A DNA stretch of 64,000 nt from Malania oleifera (GCF_029873635.1 NC_080422.1:10819764-10883763), one strand, 5' to 3'; positions 35,547-49,800 are shown, counted from the stretch's first letter. Notes: a model not told the origin generated them from the sequence alone. Made by a program: numbers and translations.

Positions 35547-36598
35547 TGTTGACCTTATGGGTCACATCATTGTTTTGATAATGACAAATACTATAATATT
35601 AAATAGTTGTCAAGTTTGTGTGTAGGTTCTTATTAGCAAGTTTATATAATAGCATGCAGCAACTTGAAGAGAAGCGAAGACCCAGCATATTTATTGTTGC
35701 ATTTTTTATCATTGGGTCTGTAATAATTTCAATTTAAATGAGTTTATAATAATTTATGCATATCATGCATGTAGGAAGTAAGCTCAACAAATGATCATAC
35801 AAAGACCATAGAAAAACCTTTGGGGTCACCTTTCGGCTGACCAAAGGTAGACTAACGCCAGATTTTTAGGCTTTATGTAAAAACTCAAAAATGACCTTAG
35901 AAAGACCCTAAGTCCCAGCACTAACACTTAGAAAAGTCCCTATTATCACATATATTATCTGGGGAATATTATGTTTTAAAATTGGACTTTAAATGCAAAA
36001 TCATATGACTTCGGGCGACCGATCCTGACAGTTCAAACTGCCTCGGTTGACCGATCCATGAATGGGTCAAAGTGTTCACCTAAGCTCGGCAAACCAAACC
36101 ATGTTGAATACATCATCCACAGGCGAACAAACCACTAATCTGACCTTTCCCAACTACTCGGTAGCCCGAACCTCAGCGTTCAAATCATGCTTGAGAGACT
36201 GAACTTTATATTGGGCACCCGAATCGTGGTGTTTTGAGGAATCTCCTGATTTAGTAAACCAAACTTATTTTTAGGCACCCGACTTCAAATTTGCCTTTTT
36301 TCTATTGTGTTTGTTCGGACACCCGAATCTTGGATCGAGCACCCGAAACTCTGAGATTGAAATAATTTTAACTATGGTAATTTGGGGTTAAATGGGGTTA
36401 ATTTTCTTAAATATAATTAAAACAAATTTTAAAATTATCCTTGAGTCCCCAACAGTCATAATTTTGTTTATGCCTATATATTCAAGTTCATTTGCAAAAT
36501 TAAGAGGTGATTAGCAAATAGGATTAACCAAAAATTCTCTCAAATTTTCTAAGCCATATTTGTTCGTTCCAACCCTATACACTCATATACTTCTATTC
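35547..36598 (+). repeat. Copia LTR, truncated copy in unit A
   Basis: It starts TGTTGACCTTATGGG after GAATG, the same flank as the complete copy at 39483. Homology stops at about 36598, where unrelated 'gggccggctcttcata' sequence begins. About 1 kb of the LTR plus flank was deleted in this unit. Confidence 0.85.
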
Positions 36599-37595
36599 AG
36601 GGCCGGCTCTTCATAATATGGGGCCTTAGGCAAATGATTTAATTAGGAGTCCTTAATATTTTATTTAATTTTTATTTAAAAAAACATGGTACTTGAAATG
36701 TCTAAAACGATAAAATATGATGTGTCATTTTAAGAAATGCAATTCATCTGATAATAATTTTATACTATTTTAAAAAAAAAAAAAACCAACCCCTACACCC
36801 ATGAAATATAATAATCTGTCTACAAATAAATAAATAAATAATCTTTAAAAGTACTAAATTAGTCATTTTTAAGAGCTCCTCAAAACCTAAAAGTCGTTTT
36901 TTAAAAGCTGATCAAATTATTCCTCTCTAAAAAGGAGAAGCTCATCCAAAAACAGGGGATCAAGCTCACCCTCACACGTTTAGTTTGGTTTTCCTGTAGC
37001 TTTTGTTAAAAAAGAACTAATAAAATGAAACTGAGGTTGCTAGCTTAGCAGTGTTGATCTTTACCAAATACAGATAATTTTTAACATTAGGCATAACAGT
37101 GAAGCTATAAATGGCTAAACAGATGATGACAAATACGTAGAAAACTTATATATATTGCAATGACTGGACTTGAGAAGTAATTATTGTTAAGACTTAATTG
37201 TCAGCCTCTAGTTTTTGCGTGAACAAACTACCACGGCAAATGGTTTTGTGGAGTATATGCAGAATAGATAACCATGATGATGATGAAACCGAACACACAG
37301 AGTCAACCCAAGGGTTCTTACAAGATCTCAAGGTTTATTCCTAAGGTCGCCCAAATTCCTAAGAAACCAGCAATTGGTGGACTGGTTGTTCCATTGATTT
37401 TGAACAGTAGTTGAAGCTTGAAGGGCGCATTCCCCAGTGTTTCAACTCAGGTGAATCACTAACTTGGTGGGACAACGTAAATGAAAAAACAGCTCTTCTC
37501 CAGAAAAGGGGTTTGTCTATGCAATATCTGCCTTTATAGAATAGAAATTGATAAAAGAACTGCTAACTTGGGACTAAACAAAACACCGACAAGTA

Positions 37596-37630
<35 letters not shown>

Positions 37631-37925
37631 GTACAATAATTCCACACCCTTGTCAGGACAGGGAGAGAAACAGGGGAATGAGGGTGCTCTCTACATTATT
37701 CTTTCAATTCTTTCAGCAATAGTTCTCTCGCAAAAAGATAACTAGGCAGAATACCTGCGGAGAGAAAAGGAAGGGAGAGATTCTATGACAACATTGTGGA
37801 ATAGGTCAACGGACAGATAACAAGTTAAAAACTCTCCAGCAAGAAAAACTATGAGTAGAACACTAGAAGAAGATAACTCTTTTATGTACCAAGTCGCTGT
37901 CAAGAGTTTGCGACGTGGTAGTAAA

Positions 37926-38491
37926 CTAAACTGCAGCTTCAACCTGTAGAGATGTCCGACCAATTTCCAGCGCCGCCTCAACCGATGATGCATTCTGAAG
38001 CTTGAGTTTGTCAACAGAAGGTTGGCATCTTGCAAACTTAGGGAGAAGTTGGCATTCCTTTACAATGTAAGAAAAACTGTCAGTTACTAATTTAGCAACC
38101 AGTATGAAGACAGCGCAACCAAGAATCATTACAGACTAGTTTGAGAGACAGTTTGGGAGTAATCAAATAAACAATCACACTGCATGGGAATTTGCATTTG
38201 CATCCATTTTCTTTTTCTGTTGGCATCTCTTCAATCATGCAGAGGTCATTGTATTATTTTTTATACTTAATAAGGTCGTGAGTCGCAAGGAGAATGGTGA
38301 ATCTTAAATTACATTATAAAGTTGCTAATCATCATCAAAATAATACTTCAATTCTAATTTATATCAAGCAAGGATGAGAAGTAAAATCATGGAAATAGGG
38401 AATACCTCAGGACTTCCACTTTCAACAAGAACTCCTTTAAGCTTACCTGTGGAGCAACGAGCTTACATTAATTGACTTTTTGTTGAGATCC

Positions 38492-38525
<34 letters not shown>

Positions 38526-38613
38526 CTTTAAAACATATTCTCTGTTACCAGAATCTATCCAGAAAGTAGCAATCTTTGGATCAAAATTCCCAATTTCAAC
38601 CGTCTCTCCAACT
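37926..38613 (-). pseudogene. MDAR 3'-end duplicate (last three exons)
   Basis: The exons are 38549-38611, 38406-38446 and 37926-38057. They match the last three exons of the complete gene about 5.3 kb to the right, with the same splice sites and the same C terminus (SLQVEAAV, stop). A few residues differ, for example ECQLLPKF for EFQLLPKL and EIGRTS for EIARTS. There is nothing upstream to supply the FAD or NAD(P) domain, because the copy stops exactly at an exon boundary where unit B starts. It is a truncated, presumably non-functional duplicate. Confidence 0.9.
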
Positions 38614-39482
38614 ATAATTACTGGTGATTTTTCAATTGAAACATCTTTTATTTACTAAGAAAAGTCTCATACATATTTTGTTTTGATATGAATTTTTCTT
38701 TCTTTAAATTTAGCCCCTAGTGTTGACTTATCTTTAGGCAACTAGAGAAGATTCACCCACAGAGGGGTCTATAGGGTAACATGCTCCCTCCAAATTTCTA
38801 GGAAGAAAAGGTCAAAAGGAGCAAGAAAAGAAAATACACATACTTAAATAATGTGTTTTTTTTTTTTTTTTTTTTGCAGGAAGCTGTGTCAAATGCTTGG
38901 AATAAAAACTAAAATGGACAAATTCACTGAATTTTTTTTTTATCTTTTGAAGTGATTCTAAAAGTCACAAATAAACCATAATGCTCTTCCACCCCATGCC
39001 AGTCTGTACTCTCTAGGTTTTTTTTTCAAAAAAGAAAAAACAAAAAACTATTAAAATTATACGTACATTTTTTTACCCAAAAAAGAAAACTCTCCTAAAA
39101 TAACATTTATTGTAATTATTTAAAGTTTTAATCGAAAATAAAACTTATTGAAGTGCAATACTTTTTAAAAATACGTTAGTAAGTAAATATGATTGCACTT
39201 TTAGTTTTAGTTTATTAAGGTAAAGGAATGTGCACATTCTTAATGAAGGTTTTGTTTTTAAAAAAAAATTATTGATATTTTTCTAATTTTGTGTAGTAAT
39301 GGACAATGGATATTAATTAATATTGTTGATAGCAAAAAATGAACTTATTAGATAATTTTTTCCTTTAAAAAAAAAAAAACTGAGTAGAAATAGTTGTTTT
39401 TTTTTAAAATAATTTTAATGAGTAATATTTTAACAAATTCTCATTATTGCACTTCAACTTCAATTTAATTATTAATTGAATG

Positions 39483-41524
39483 TGTTGATCATATGGGTCA
39501 CACCCTTGTTTTGATAATGACAAATACTCTGATATTTAATGGTTGTCAACTTTGTACGCAGGTTCTTATTAGCAAGTTCATATGATGGCATGTGGCAACC
39601 TGAAGAGAAGCGAAAACCCAACATATTTATTGTTACATTTTTTATCATTGGGTCTGTAATAATTTTAGTTTAAATAGGTTTATAATAATCTTTGCATATC
39701 ATGCATGTAGGAAGTAAGCTTAGCAAATGATCATACACAGACCATAGAAAGACCTTATGGATCACCCTTCGGTCAATTGAAGGTCGACTAACGCTAGATT
39801 TTTGGGTTTTATTTAAAAGCTCAAAAATGACTTAGAAATACCCTAAGTCTCAGCACTAATACTTAGGAAAGTCCCCATTATAACATATATTATCTGGGGG
39901 ATATTATATTTTAAAATTGGACTTTAAATGCAAAATCATACGACTTTAGGCGACCGAACCTGATAGTTCAAACTACCTCGGTCGACCGAACCGTGAACTA
40001 GTCAAAGTGTTGACCTAAGTTCGGCAAACCAAACCATTTTGAATGCATCGTCCACGAGCAACCGAACCGCTGATCTGACCTTTCCCAACTACTCGGCAGC
40101 CCGAACCTCAGTGTTCAAATCATGCTTAAGCGACCGAACTTTATACCAAGCACCCGAATCGCAGTGTTTTGAGGAATCACCTGAATTAGCAAACTGAACT
40201 TATTTTCAGGCACCCGCACTTCAAATTTGCATTTTTCTATTGTGTCTATTCGGGCACCCGAATCTTGGATTAGGCACCCAAAACTCTTGGGTTGAAATAA
40301 TTTTAACTACGGTAATTTGGGATTAAATGAGGTTAATTTTTTTAAACATAATTAAAACAAATTTTAAAATTACGCTTGAGTCTCCAACGGTCATAATTTT
40401 GTCTATGCTTATATATACAAGCTCATTTGCAAAATTAAGAGGTGATTAGCAAATAGGATTAACTAAAAATTCTCTCAAATTTTCTAAGCCCTATTTGTTC
40501 ATTCCAACCCTATGCACTCCTATACTTCCATTCTCTTTTGAAATCCAAACCTTATGAGTGTTTTATATATTGTTTTACATTGCTAGAAACTCTCATTACA
40601 TTTGATTGATATTTGATTTTCATATTAAAAGTTAAGTAAAGATTTTTCCACTGATTTAATTTGATAAATCGTGTGAAAAAAATCTTATAGGTAAGTGGAT
40701 CTTTGCATTGTTATTGCAAGACTCATTTGAGCTTATATTTTTTGTGTGCAAAATATTTTTTACAAGTTCTGATTTGAATATCTCTTTGTGCCTTATTATT
40801 TGAGAAAATAATTGTTTGAGATATTATAAATTTCTATTGGTAAATATTTTTGAAACCCTAAACTGGGATTGTGATTTTATCGTTGCTTAGTTTCAAAGAT
40901 TAACTTGTAGAAATACTCTTGTACTTGATTGACTATAAATATAACTTTGAGTGTTGATTGCACACATAGAACACCAAACTTATAAATTCCTACGTTATTG
41001 GTGTGCATTGATTATATTGTGCGTATAATACATATCTGCTTGTGTAAGATGCATTTCCTTGTACGCAAAATTTTCATATATTCATTGTATTCGAAGCACG
41101 AGCCTGAAGAGGGAGACTAACCCTGTTGAATAGTCGCGAATTGATTTAAACCCGATTAGGAAAACTAAGTACACCATCCCCTAATAAGGTGTAGGTTGAG
41201 GTCAATCCCGTGAATTGACCTAATTATAATCGGTGTCGCTCCACCCACTAAGTGAGCATATATTGTAATCCTTGTACATGTGTGCTAAGGTGGAGACGTA
41301 GGTAATATTGGTCGAACCCTAATAACATATATGATGTTGATTTTATTTTTTACAATTTACTTTCTACACTTCTATGTTTATGTTTATCGTTTAAATATTT
41401 GATTGAAATTATAAATACATAGAAAAACCCTAGGTTTGTGAAATACTGCTTACTAAATTAATTAAATCTAGGAGAAAAATTTTAAATACCCAATTCACTC
41501 CCCTTGGGAATACACCAAAGCCAA
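39483..41524 (+). repeat. Copia solo LTR (2,042 bp)
   Basis: It starts TGTTGATCATATGGG and ends near ACACCAAAGCCAA. The pentamer GAATG flanks it at 39478-39482 and 41525-41529. No gag or pol adjoins it, so it is a solo LTR. It shares structure with the LTR split at 9676/18956: an opening TTGTTTTGATAATGAC, a CGACCGAACC series at 39950-40270, a TATA-like motif near 40410, and 'gcctgaagagggagact' near 41102. The last bases CAA in place of CA suggest a terminal mutation. Confidence 0.82.
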
Positions 41525-43224
41525 GAATGAAAAGGTAAAAACGCAATCTCATTTATGATATAAACCATTTTTTATCATTGATAAAATATTGAATAGTGGA
41601 ACGCTTGATCAATCAATAAGTTATAATGTCAATAAATTAGTAGTTGTCAAAATCTAAAAGTTGTGGTACATATTCAGAAAACTCAGATAATGCTTCTGAA
41701 TTGTCTTAAATTTTATTATCCTGCATCAATTTGTGGGCTTTATATTTATTGTTGCCATTTGTTGCCTATGTCAAGTTAGAAAATATTAAAGATGACAACA
41801 ACAACAAAAAAATCAAATTTTAAATTATTGTAAAAATTAGTTGGTCTTCTACCCAAAAAAACAAAAAAAAAATTAAAAACAGTTAAAAAAAAAACATAGC
41901 ACATGAAATATCTAAAACGATAAAATATGATGTGTCATTTTAAGAAATGCAATTCATCTACAATAATTTTATACTATTTAAAAAAAAATCACCAACCCCA
42001 ACACTCATGAAATAGAATAATCTGTCTATAAATAAATAAATAATCTTGTAAAAGTACTAAATTAGTAATTTTTAAGAGCTCCTCAAAACCTAAAAGTCGC
42101 TTTTCAAAAGCTGAACAAATTATTCCCAACTTTCATCTCTAAAAAGGAGAAGCTCATCCAAAAACAGGGGGATCAAGCACGTTTAGTTTGGTTTTCCTGT
42201 AGCTTTTGTTAAAAAAGAATTAATAAAATAAAACTGAGCTTGCTAGCTTAGCAGTGTTGATCTTTACCAAATACAGATAATTTTCAACATTAGGCATAAC
42301 AGTGAATCTATAAATGGCTAAACAGATGATGACAAATACGTAGAAAACTTATATATATTGCAATGACTGGACTTGAGAAGTAATTATTGTTCAGACTTAA
42401 TTGTCAAGTCTGAGGTCTGCAATAGCCTTTAGTTTTTGTGTGAACAAACTACAACGGCAAATGGTTTTGTGGAGTATATGCAGAATAGATAACCATGATG
42501 ATGATGAAACCGAACACACAGAGTCAACCCATGGGTTCTTACAAGATCTCAAGGTTTATTCCTAAGGTCGCCCAAGCTAAAACGTCAACAGAGATCCATG
42601 ATCATACCCTTCCTAAGAAACCAGTAATTGGTGGACTGGCTGGTTGTTCCATCGATTTTGAACAGTAGTTGAAGCTTGAAGGGAGCATTCCCCAGGGCCC
42701 AGTGGTTCAACTCAGGTGAATCACAAACTTGGTGGGACAACGTACATGAAAAAACAGCTCCTATATCACTTTTTTCCAGAAAAGGGGTTTGCCTATGCAA
42801 TATCTGCCTTGTAAAATAGAAATTGATAAAAGAACTGATAACTTGGGACTAAAACAAAACACCGACGAGTACTCTCTCTCTGTCTCTCTCTAGTACAATA
42901 ATTCCACACCCTTGTCAGGACAGGGTAAGAAACAGGGGAATGAGGGTGCTCAATCTACATTATTCTTTCAGCAATAGTTCTCTCGCAAAAAGATAACTAG
43001 GCAGAATACCTGCGGAGAGAAAAGGAAGGGAAAGATTCTATGACAACATTGTGCATATCTTTTCCACAATAACATGAACTGGCCGCATGAATCAGGGGGA
43101 TAGGTCAACGGACAGACAACAAGTTAAAAACACTCCAGCAAGAAAAACCAGGAGTAGAACACTAGAAGAAGAAAACACTTTTATGTACCAAGTCGCTGTC
43201 AAGAGTTTGTGACGTGGTAGTAAA

Positions 43225-43356
43225 CTAAACTGCAGCTTCAACCTGTAGAGATGTCCGAGCAATTTCCAGCGCCGCCTCAACCGATGATGCATTCTGAAGC
43301 TTGAGTTTGTCAACAGAAGGTTGGCATCTTGCAAGTTTAGGGAGAAGTTGGAATTC
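43225..43356 (-). CDS. MDAR: MDAR last exon and stop
   Basis: 132 nt, 43 codons plus TAG stop. Encodes EFQLLPKLARCQPSVDKLKL and ends SLQVEAAV. No C-terminal membrane segment or clear peroxisomal SKL signal is present, which fits an organellar isoform. Confidence 0.93.
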   Translation of the reverse strand, partial: EFQLLPKLARCQPSVDKLKLQNASSVEAALEIARTSLQVEAAV

Positions 43357-43791
43357 CTTTACAATGTAAGAAAAACTGTCAGTTACTAATTTAGCAACCA
43401 GTATGAAGACAGTGCAACCAAGAATCATTACAGACAAAGTTTGAGAGACTGTTTGGGAGTAATCAAATAAACAATCACACTGCATGGGAATTTGCATTTG
43501 CATCCATTTTCTTTTTCTGTTGGCATCTCTTCAATCATGCAGAGGTCATTGTATTATTTTTTATACTTAATAAGGTCGTGAGTCGCAAGGAGAATGGTGA
43601 ATCTTAAATTACATTATAAAGTTGCTAATCATCATCAAAATAATACTTCAATTCTAATTTATATCAAGCAACGTTGAGAAGTAAAATCATGGAAATAGGG
43701 AATACCTCAGGACTTCCACTTTCAACAAGAACTCCTTTAAGCTTACCTGTGGAGCAACGAGCTTACATTAATTGACTTTTTGTTGAGATCC

Positions 43792-43837
<46 letters not shown>

Positions 43838-46800
43838 CTTTAAAACATATTCTCTGTTACCAGAATCTATCCAGAAAGTAGCAATCTTTGGATCAAAATT
43901 CCCAATTTCAACCGTCTCTCCAACTGCAAAATCAATGCAAAAAAAAAAAAGAAAAAGAGAATACCTATTAAGAGAGAGCGCACATGGAATTTGATGAAAC
44001 AAAATCTCCCAGATGGTTAGTTTCATAAAGGAAGAAAATATCTCCTGAACACAATGGTGGTTCATGCAATAGAGAATCTTACCATTGTCCCCAAAAAACT
44101 GCCACCAAACTTTTCTTGGGCTTCCTTCATACTCAAAAACCCTCGAGTAAAAATGTGGGAGATAATCATAGCTGGAGAACATGCAGAGAGACCGTTACCT
44201 GGAATGCTTCCAAGTTGTAGAAGAATACAACAAATAATTACTGCAATGACAAGAATCTACAATAAATAAATAAATAAATATTACGTATCAGTCTGTGCAC
44301 TTAATAATGCTTCAACACAATGCTGTGCTGATCTCCGAGCATGATCAACATGTTCCACGCGTGCAATACGGTCATACATCTGCTTAGAATCATGTCCAAG
44401 ATCACCTCATAAATGAACAAATTATAGCCTCTCTTTTTTTTCAAATTTGAAAAATAGATTGCAGCTTAATTGGAGAAAAGCATACTTTCAAGGGGAATGC
44501 TGCTACATCTCCAATTGCAAATATTCCAGGTACACTTGTTCGGAACAGGCCATCGACCTGACATTTAAAGTTATATGTAAATATCATAATTAATAATAAT
44601 GACTCAGTTTGAAGTCCAACAAGAATCAATTTGTAAATAATCAAATCCTTTTTATGTAAAGATGATGAGTTTTTAGATCTATGTATTTTTGCTGCTCCTA
44701 TCATGTAATATGCAAATCTGCATGCAAAACGCACATGGCTCACACCAGTATCATAGTCAAATCTTCAATAAAATTTACAACAATTATTTAGTTCCAAATT
44801 GAAACCATCATACGAGAATTCTGGTCTATTCATCAATTACAAGCTCATTTAGAAATAAGAAAACAATTAAAATAGCCCTTAAATTGCAATGATGAATAGC
44901 AAGCAATTCACAAGGACAAAAATAATAATGTGATGCACATATTGTTGTAGTCAAAGTACGTAAAGCACATATGACCTCGAATGACAGGTTTTTGTGCAAG
45001 TGAAATGGCCATTTGATGACCTAGCTAAACAGTGTTAGTAAAACACCAAAAGAATTTGATTATGATAATCTCTGAGATAAAGAAGCAAGATAATCAAACT
45101 AGCAGGCATGTATTGAAAGGACAACAGAAAGCTTGTTGCCACTATGCTAACCTGTATTCCACCCACTGTGGCATTCAAGCCAACCCTTTCAAAGGGACCA
45201 ACCGCAGGTTTTGCTCCAATGCCTATAATTATCTGCATGGAAAAAGGAAGTGCTTTAAGTCTATCTAGTTCTCAAGCCCGTCTTTAAATGAGGAATCGAG
45301 TGCGCAAATGTGACTCTACATTCAACTGCAGGGTTCAAGCTTCCAAATGGGAAAAACAGAAACAAAGGATGTATTTTTCCCCATGAAAAACAAACACGAG
45401 TTAATAAATTACCGTATCTGCTTCAATGGTTGACCCATTTTCAAGTTTAACACCCGCTGCATGTCCATCAGAACCAGCTTCAATGTTTTTTAAGGAAACT
45501 CCCTGATTAAGATATTAAACAGATTCAGCAAGCTAGGTATATGTGGTATATGCAACCATAACCCTCGTGCTGTTGTCCAATAGCCAAACAGAAATTTTCC
45601 ATCAATTTGTACATAGAAAGCACACCTTCAAGAATTTGACACCATTATTTTGGTAGAGCTCTTCGTATTTCTGAGCAATCGAAGGAGTAAATAATCTTTG
45701 CAAAAGATGATCCTCTTGAAGTATAACCTATTTTTTTACCCAAAAAGAAAAAGAAATTAATAATTTATTATATATTAAGGTACAAATAACATAGAACATT
45801 TTGTGTTTTGTCGCTTTCTTTTAAAAAAAAAAAGATAAAACTTAAAATCCACATTAAAAATGTTAATATAAATGTTTTAACACTAAAATTGTACAATATG
45901 AAACCACCACATTAGATTAACCAGCGGAAAAAAAGTTCCCAATTCCACTTATAAATTCATTATTAGACAACTTGAAAAGGATTAATATTGTTTCTATTAA
46001 AACATAGTTTTAAAAAATTAAATTTCATCTTCTACACATCAAAATTAAAAGTAAAAGACACTTACTTTCCTTGAGATTTGGGGGAAAGACACGGGTCTTC
46101 CCCTGAGATTTCAAAAATCCCAAGGACCGCACCTAAGATTTCAAAAATTCCACAAATCTTCCTTGAGGTTCACCAAAAAGGCAAGCTTTTTGAGGGAAAT
46201 AAGTGTCCCAAAAATCAAATGGCAGGGAAGGTCTTTGGCGTATTTGAAACCTCAAGGAAAGTTTGCGGAATTTTTCAAAAACTTAGGAGAGATCTTTATT
46301 TTTCTTGCTAAACCTCAGGGGAGGTCTCTGTCTTTTTTTCCAAAATTAATTTGTATCATTTATTTAATACACACCTGACCAGTAAGAATCACAAATAATT
46401 TTATTGTAAATAAACATTATTATCTTTTACCAATTTTTTTCAAGCATTCCTACATGTACTTAAATTTACACATTAAGAATGTCAATCCAAATATTTTTGC
46501 TGCTAAAAATTTTACAATCAAAGATAATCACGTCAAATTAACAAATTGACATTCTTACCAATTTTTTTCAAGCATTCCTACATGTACTTAAATTTACACA
46601 TTAAGAATGTCAATCCAAATATTTTCGCTGCTAAAAATTTTACAATCAAAGATAATCACGTCAAATTAACAAATTGAAAAATCTCACTCACTCACAAAAT
46701 TTCAATCAAATAACTTGAGAGCAAAAAATATGAGTAAAGCACATCTCCAAGGAAGACAGCAAGTTGTTCTAAAGCATGTCAATACAAAGAGTTACTATTG

Positions 46801-49800
46801 TGCCTAGAAGAAATTCAAATTTAAAATTACATCTTACCCATATCAACATTAATTTAAAAAAATCATATTATCTCGCACCAAACCATCTTTTTTTTTCACA
46901 CACGACATCTAGTTAACCTTAACTGGCTTTATTTGTGATTTAATTTTGGTGTTTAAGTACATAGCACATCTATTTTACACAATTAAATAATTAAAATATG
47001 TATTTATAAAAGTGCGATTGTGCTATATATGTGTTGCTATTTAAAACATTACCTTAGACATGGGCAATAATACTATTGACTTTTACAAATACTCCACCTA
47101 AACTTATCATATAAAAAAATATTACATCTACTCATTCCTTTTAAAAAAATAATAATAATATCTAATACACTTACTATCCCAAATAGTCAACTTTAGGCAC
47201 ATAGTAACCTGCCCTAACTTTACTAGATTTTTTTTTCCATTTGCCTAACCCATCTCAAGTCAAAAGGAATGTTTCATATTACTTTCTTAGTCTATTCAAT
47301 ACAACTTTTTTTTTCTTTTTAAGATTTTATTTTTAAGAAAAATAGGATCTAGTAGTAATATAAATTATTTATATAAAAATCAAATAAGTCTAGCTACATC
47401 AAATACTATCAAATTGTTTTAGAAAACTATAAAGAGCATAGCTACATAAGTATATTACAAGATTAGATAAAATAAGACAATTCAACTATATGAAAATGTA
47501 TTTATTTTTTTCAAGAATAACGTACATGTTAGACCTTATTTAAAAATTTTAATTTAAAAATAGCATACATTGGTACCATATAGTACAAATATAGTATTTT
47601 CGTATGAAGAAAATATAATGTGAAAACACTGTAACAAAACATACAACAACAACAACAACAACGAGCCTTTAGGCCCACTAGGTGGGGCCGGCTACATGAA
47701 TTATTTTCTACCAATTCGCCTCATCGAGAGCGTTTTCCTCTATTAGATAATGGCTATTAAATCCTTCCTCACTATCTTATTCCAAGTTAATTTAGGTCTA
47801 ACCCTACCCTTTTTCATGCTAGAAACTATAACTAACTCACTTCTCCTCAAAGATGCTCTACTAGGCCTATGTTTCAAATGCCCAAGCCATCTAAGTCACC
47901 CCTCCCTTATCTTGTCTTCGATTGGTGTTATGTCTAAATTATTGCGTATGTGTTCATTTTTTTATTTTATCTTTTAATGTTATACCACTTATCCAATTTA
48001 ACATTCATATTTTAACAAATTTTATTTTTTGTAGATGTTTCTTAGTTGTCCAACATTCTAAATAATAAAGCATAGCCGACCTTATAGTTGTCTTATAAAA
48101 CTTTTCTTTTAATGCTAAGGATATTCTACGATCACACAACACACCTGACGCACTCCTCCATTTTACCCAACCTGTTTTAATTTTATATACTACGTCTTCT
48201 TCAATTTCCCATTCCACTTGCATAATAGATCCAAAATATCTTGATTAGTGCTATTAATCTCTTGATTATCAAGTTTAATCTTCTCGTCACTACTACTCCT
48301 TACAGTATTGAATTTACATTTCATAAATTTTGTCTTATTCCTACTTATCCTAAACCCTTTAGACACTAATGTGACTCTCTAAAGTTTTAACTTAAATTCC
48401 ACTATACTCATACTATCATCAATCAACACGATATCATTTGCAAATAACATGCACCAAGGGATCTTATTTTGAATATTCCTAGTAAGTTCATCAATCACTA
48501 AAGTAAAAAGATAAAAACTCAAAGTAGAACCTTGATGTACACCTATTGAGATTGGAAAATCTCTAGATTCCCTTCCCACAATCCTAATGCTACTCACTAC
48601 TCTATCATACTGATTCATACATACCCTTAATGACCTCAATATATCAATTGCAAACCCCTTTCTTTTCTAATGCAAGTCCCTTTTCTTTTCCCTAAACTTT
48701 TCCATTAAGCTTCTTAAAAGATAAAAAAGTTCTGTTATTGATCTCCTAGGCATAAACCAAATTGATTTTCTAAAATTCTCCTTTCTAGTCTTATTCTATG
48801 TTCGATTACCCTTTCCCATAATTTGATCGTAATGACTCATAACCTTAATTCCACGATAGTTATTACAATTCTGAATATCACCTTTATTTGTATAAAGGTA
48901 TTAACGTCCTTTTCCTCCATTCTTCTGCCATTTTCTTGATTGTTATAATAATGTTGAATAGATTAGTTAACCAAATATTTCCTTTATCCCCTAAACATTT
49001 CCAAACTTCGGTTGGTATTTTATCTGGTCCTATAGATTTCCCATTTTTCATCTTTTTGAATACCATCTTAACTTCAAGAACTCTAATTTTTCAAATAAAG
49101 CTCCACAAAAAATGCGTATAAATAACTCAAGTATTAATAATTTAATTTATAAATTTAATTCCTTTGATTTCTTATCAAAGTTTTAAAATATATATAAATT
49201 CTACCTAGAAATTGTTGGTATTACTGTATTAATGTTGGATGTTTCAAATTAAAAAAATATTCGTTTAATAAATATTATATAATGGTCATCAATTTTATTT
49301 TAAGTATAATTTAAATTTAATATTTTAGTTTTAACGCTTTTAGAATATTAACTACTACTTTTATGGGTATTTTTAATATTGGAAGTTATACTTAATTTTA
49401 CCTATATAAACTGTGATCCAACTTCATTTCAAGAAACGGTTTTTCTTCTTTAAAATAACTTATCTTCTACTCTTTCTTGAGATTTATATTTTGTTGGGTA
49501 ACTAAATGACTAGATCTACTATAGCTTTGGTGTTTGTGAGTGCACAAACATATCTATTTATAAAATTAAATAATTCAAAATTTGAATAATTTAGATATAT
49601 TTACGGATTTGATGACATGTAAATGCTTTACAATCAAGGTCTTAAATTTCGATTTAGACTAAAATTTCAAAGGTCCAAAAGTACAGAAATTTCGATGTCA
49701 ATTTCGATTTCGATTTGAAAAAATAATGAAAGTCAGTAGTAAAGCATGTAATTCTTTGTGAAACTTTAGAAATGATTAACAAACATAATAATGCAAGTTT

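Larger units (their letters stand above)
34689..38613. repeat. Younger tandem duplication, unit A (3,925 bp)
   Basis: It aligns with 38614-43925. The left end is ATAATTAC at 34689. The right end is the acceptor side of MDAR exon TTGGAGAG... at 38613, where it abuts unit B directly. It holds a truncated copia LTR and the last three MDAR exons. Confidence 0.88.
38614..43925. repeat. Younger tandem duplication, unit B (5,312 bp)
   Basis: It repeats unit A from ATAATTACTGG at 38614 and runs into the real MDAR gene at 43925. It is longer mainly because the copia LTR (39483-41524) and its right flank are complete here. Confidence 0.88.

Noticed and set aside
37742-38035. Leu/Arg-rich - strand frame and its copy at 43092-43334
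   Set aside because: They are alternative frames of the last MDAR exon and its 3' flank.
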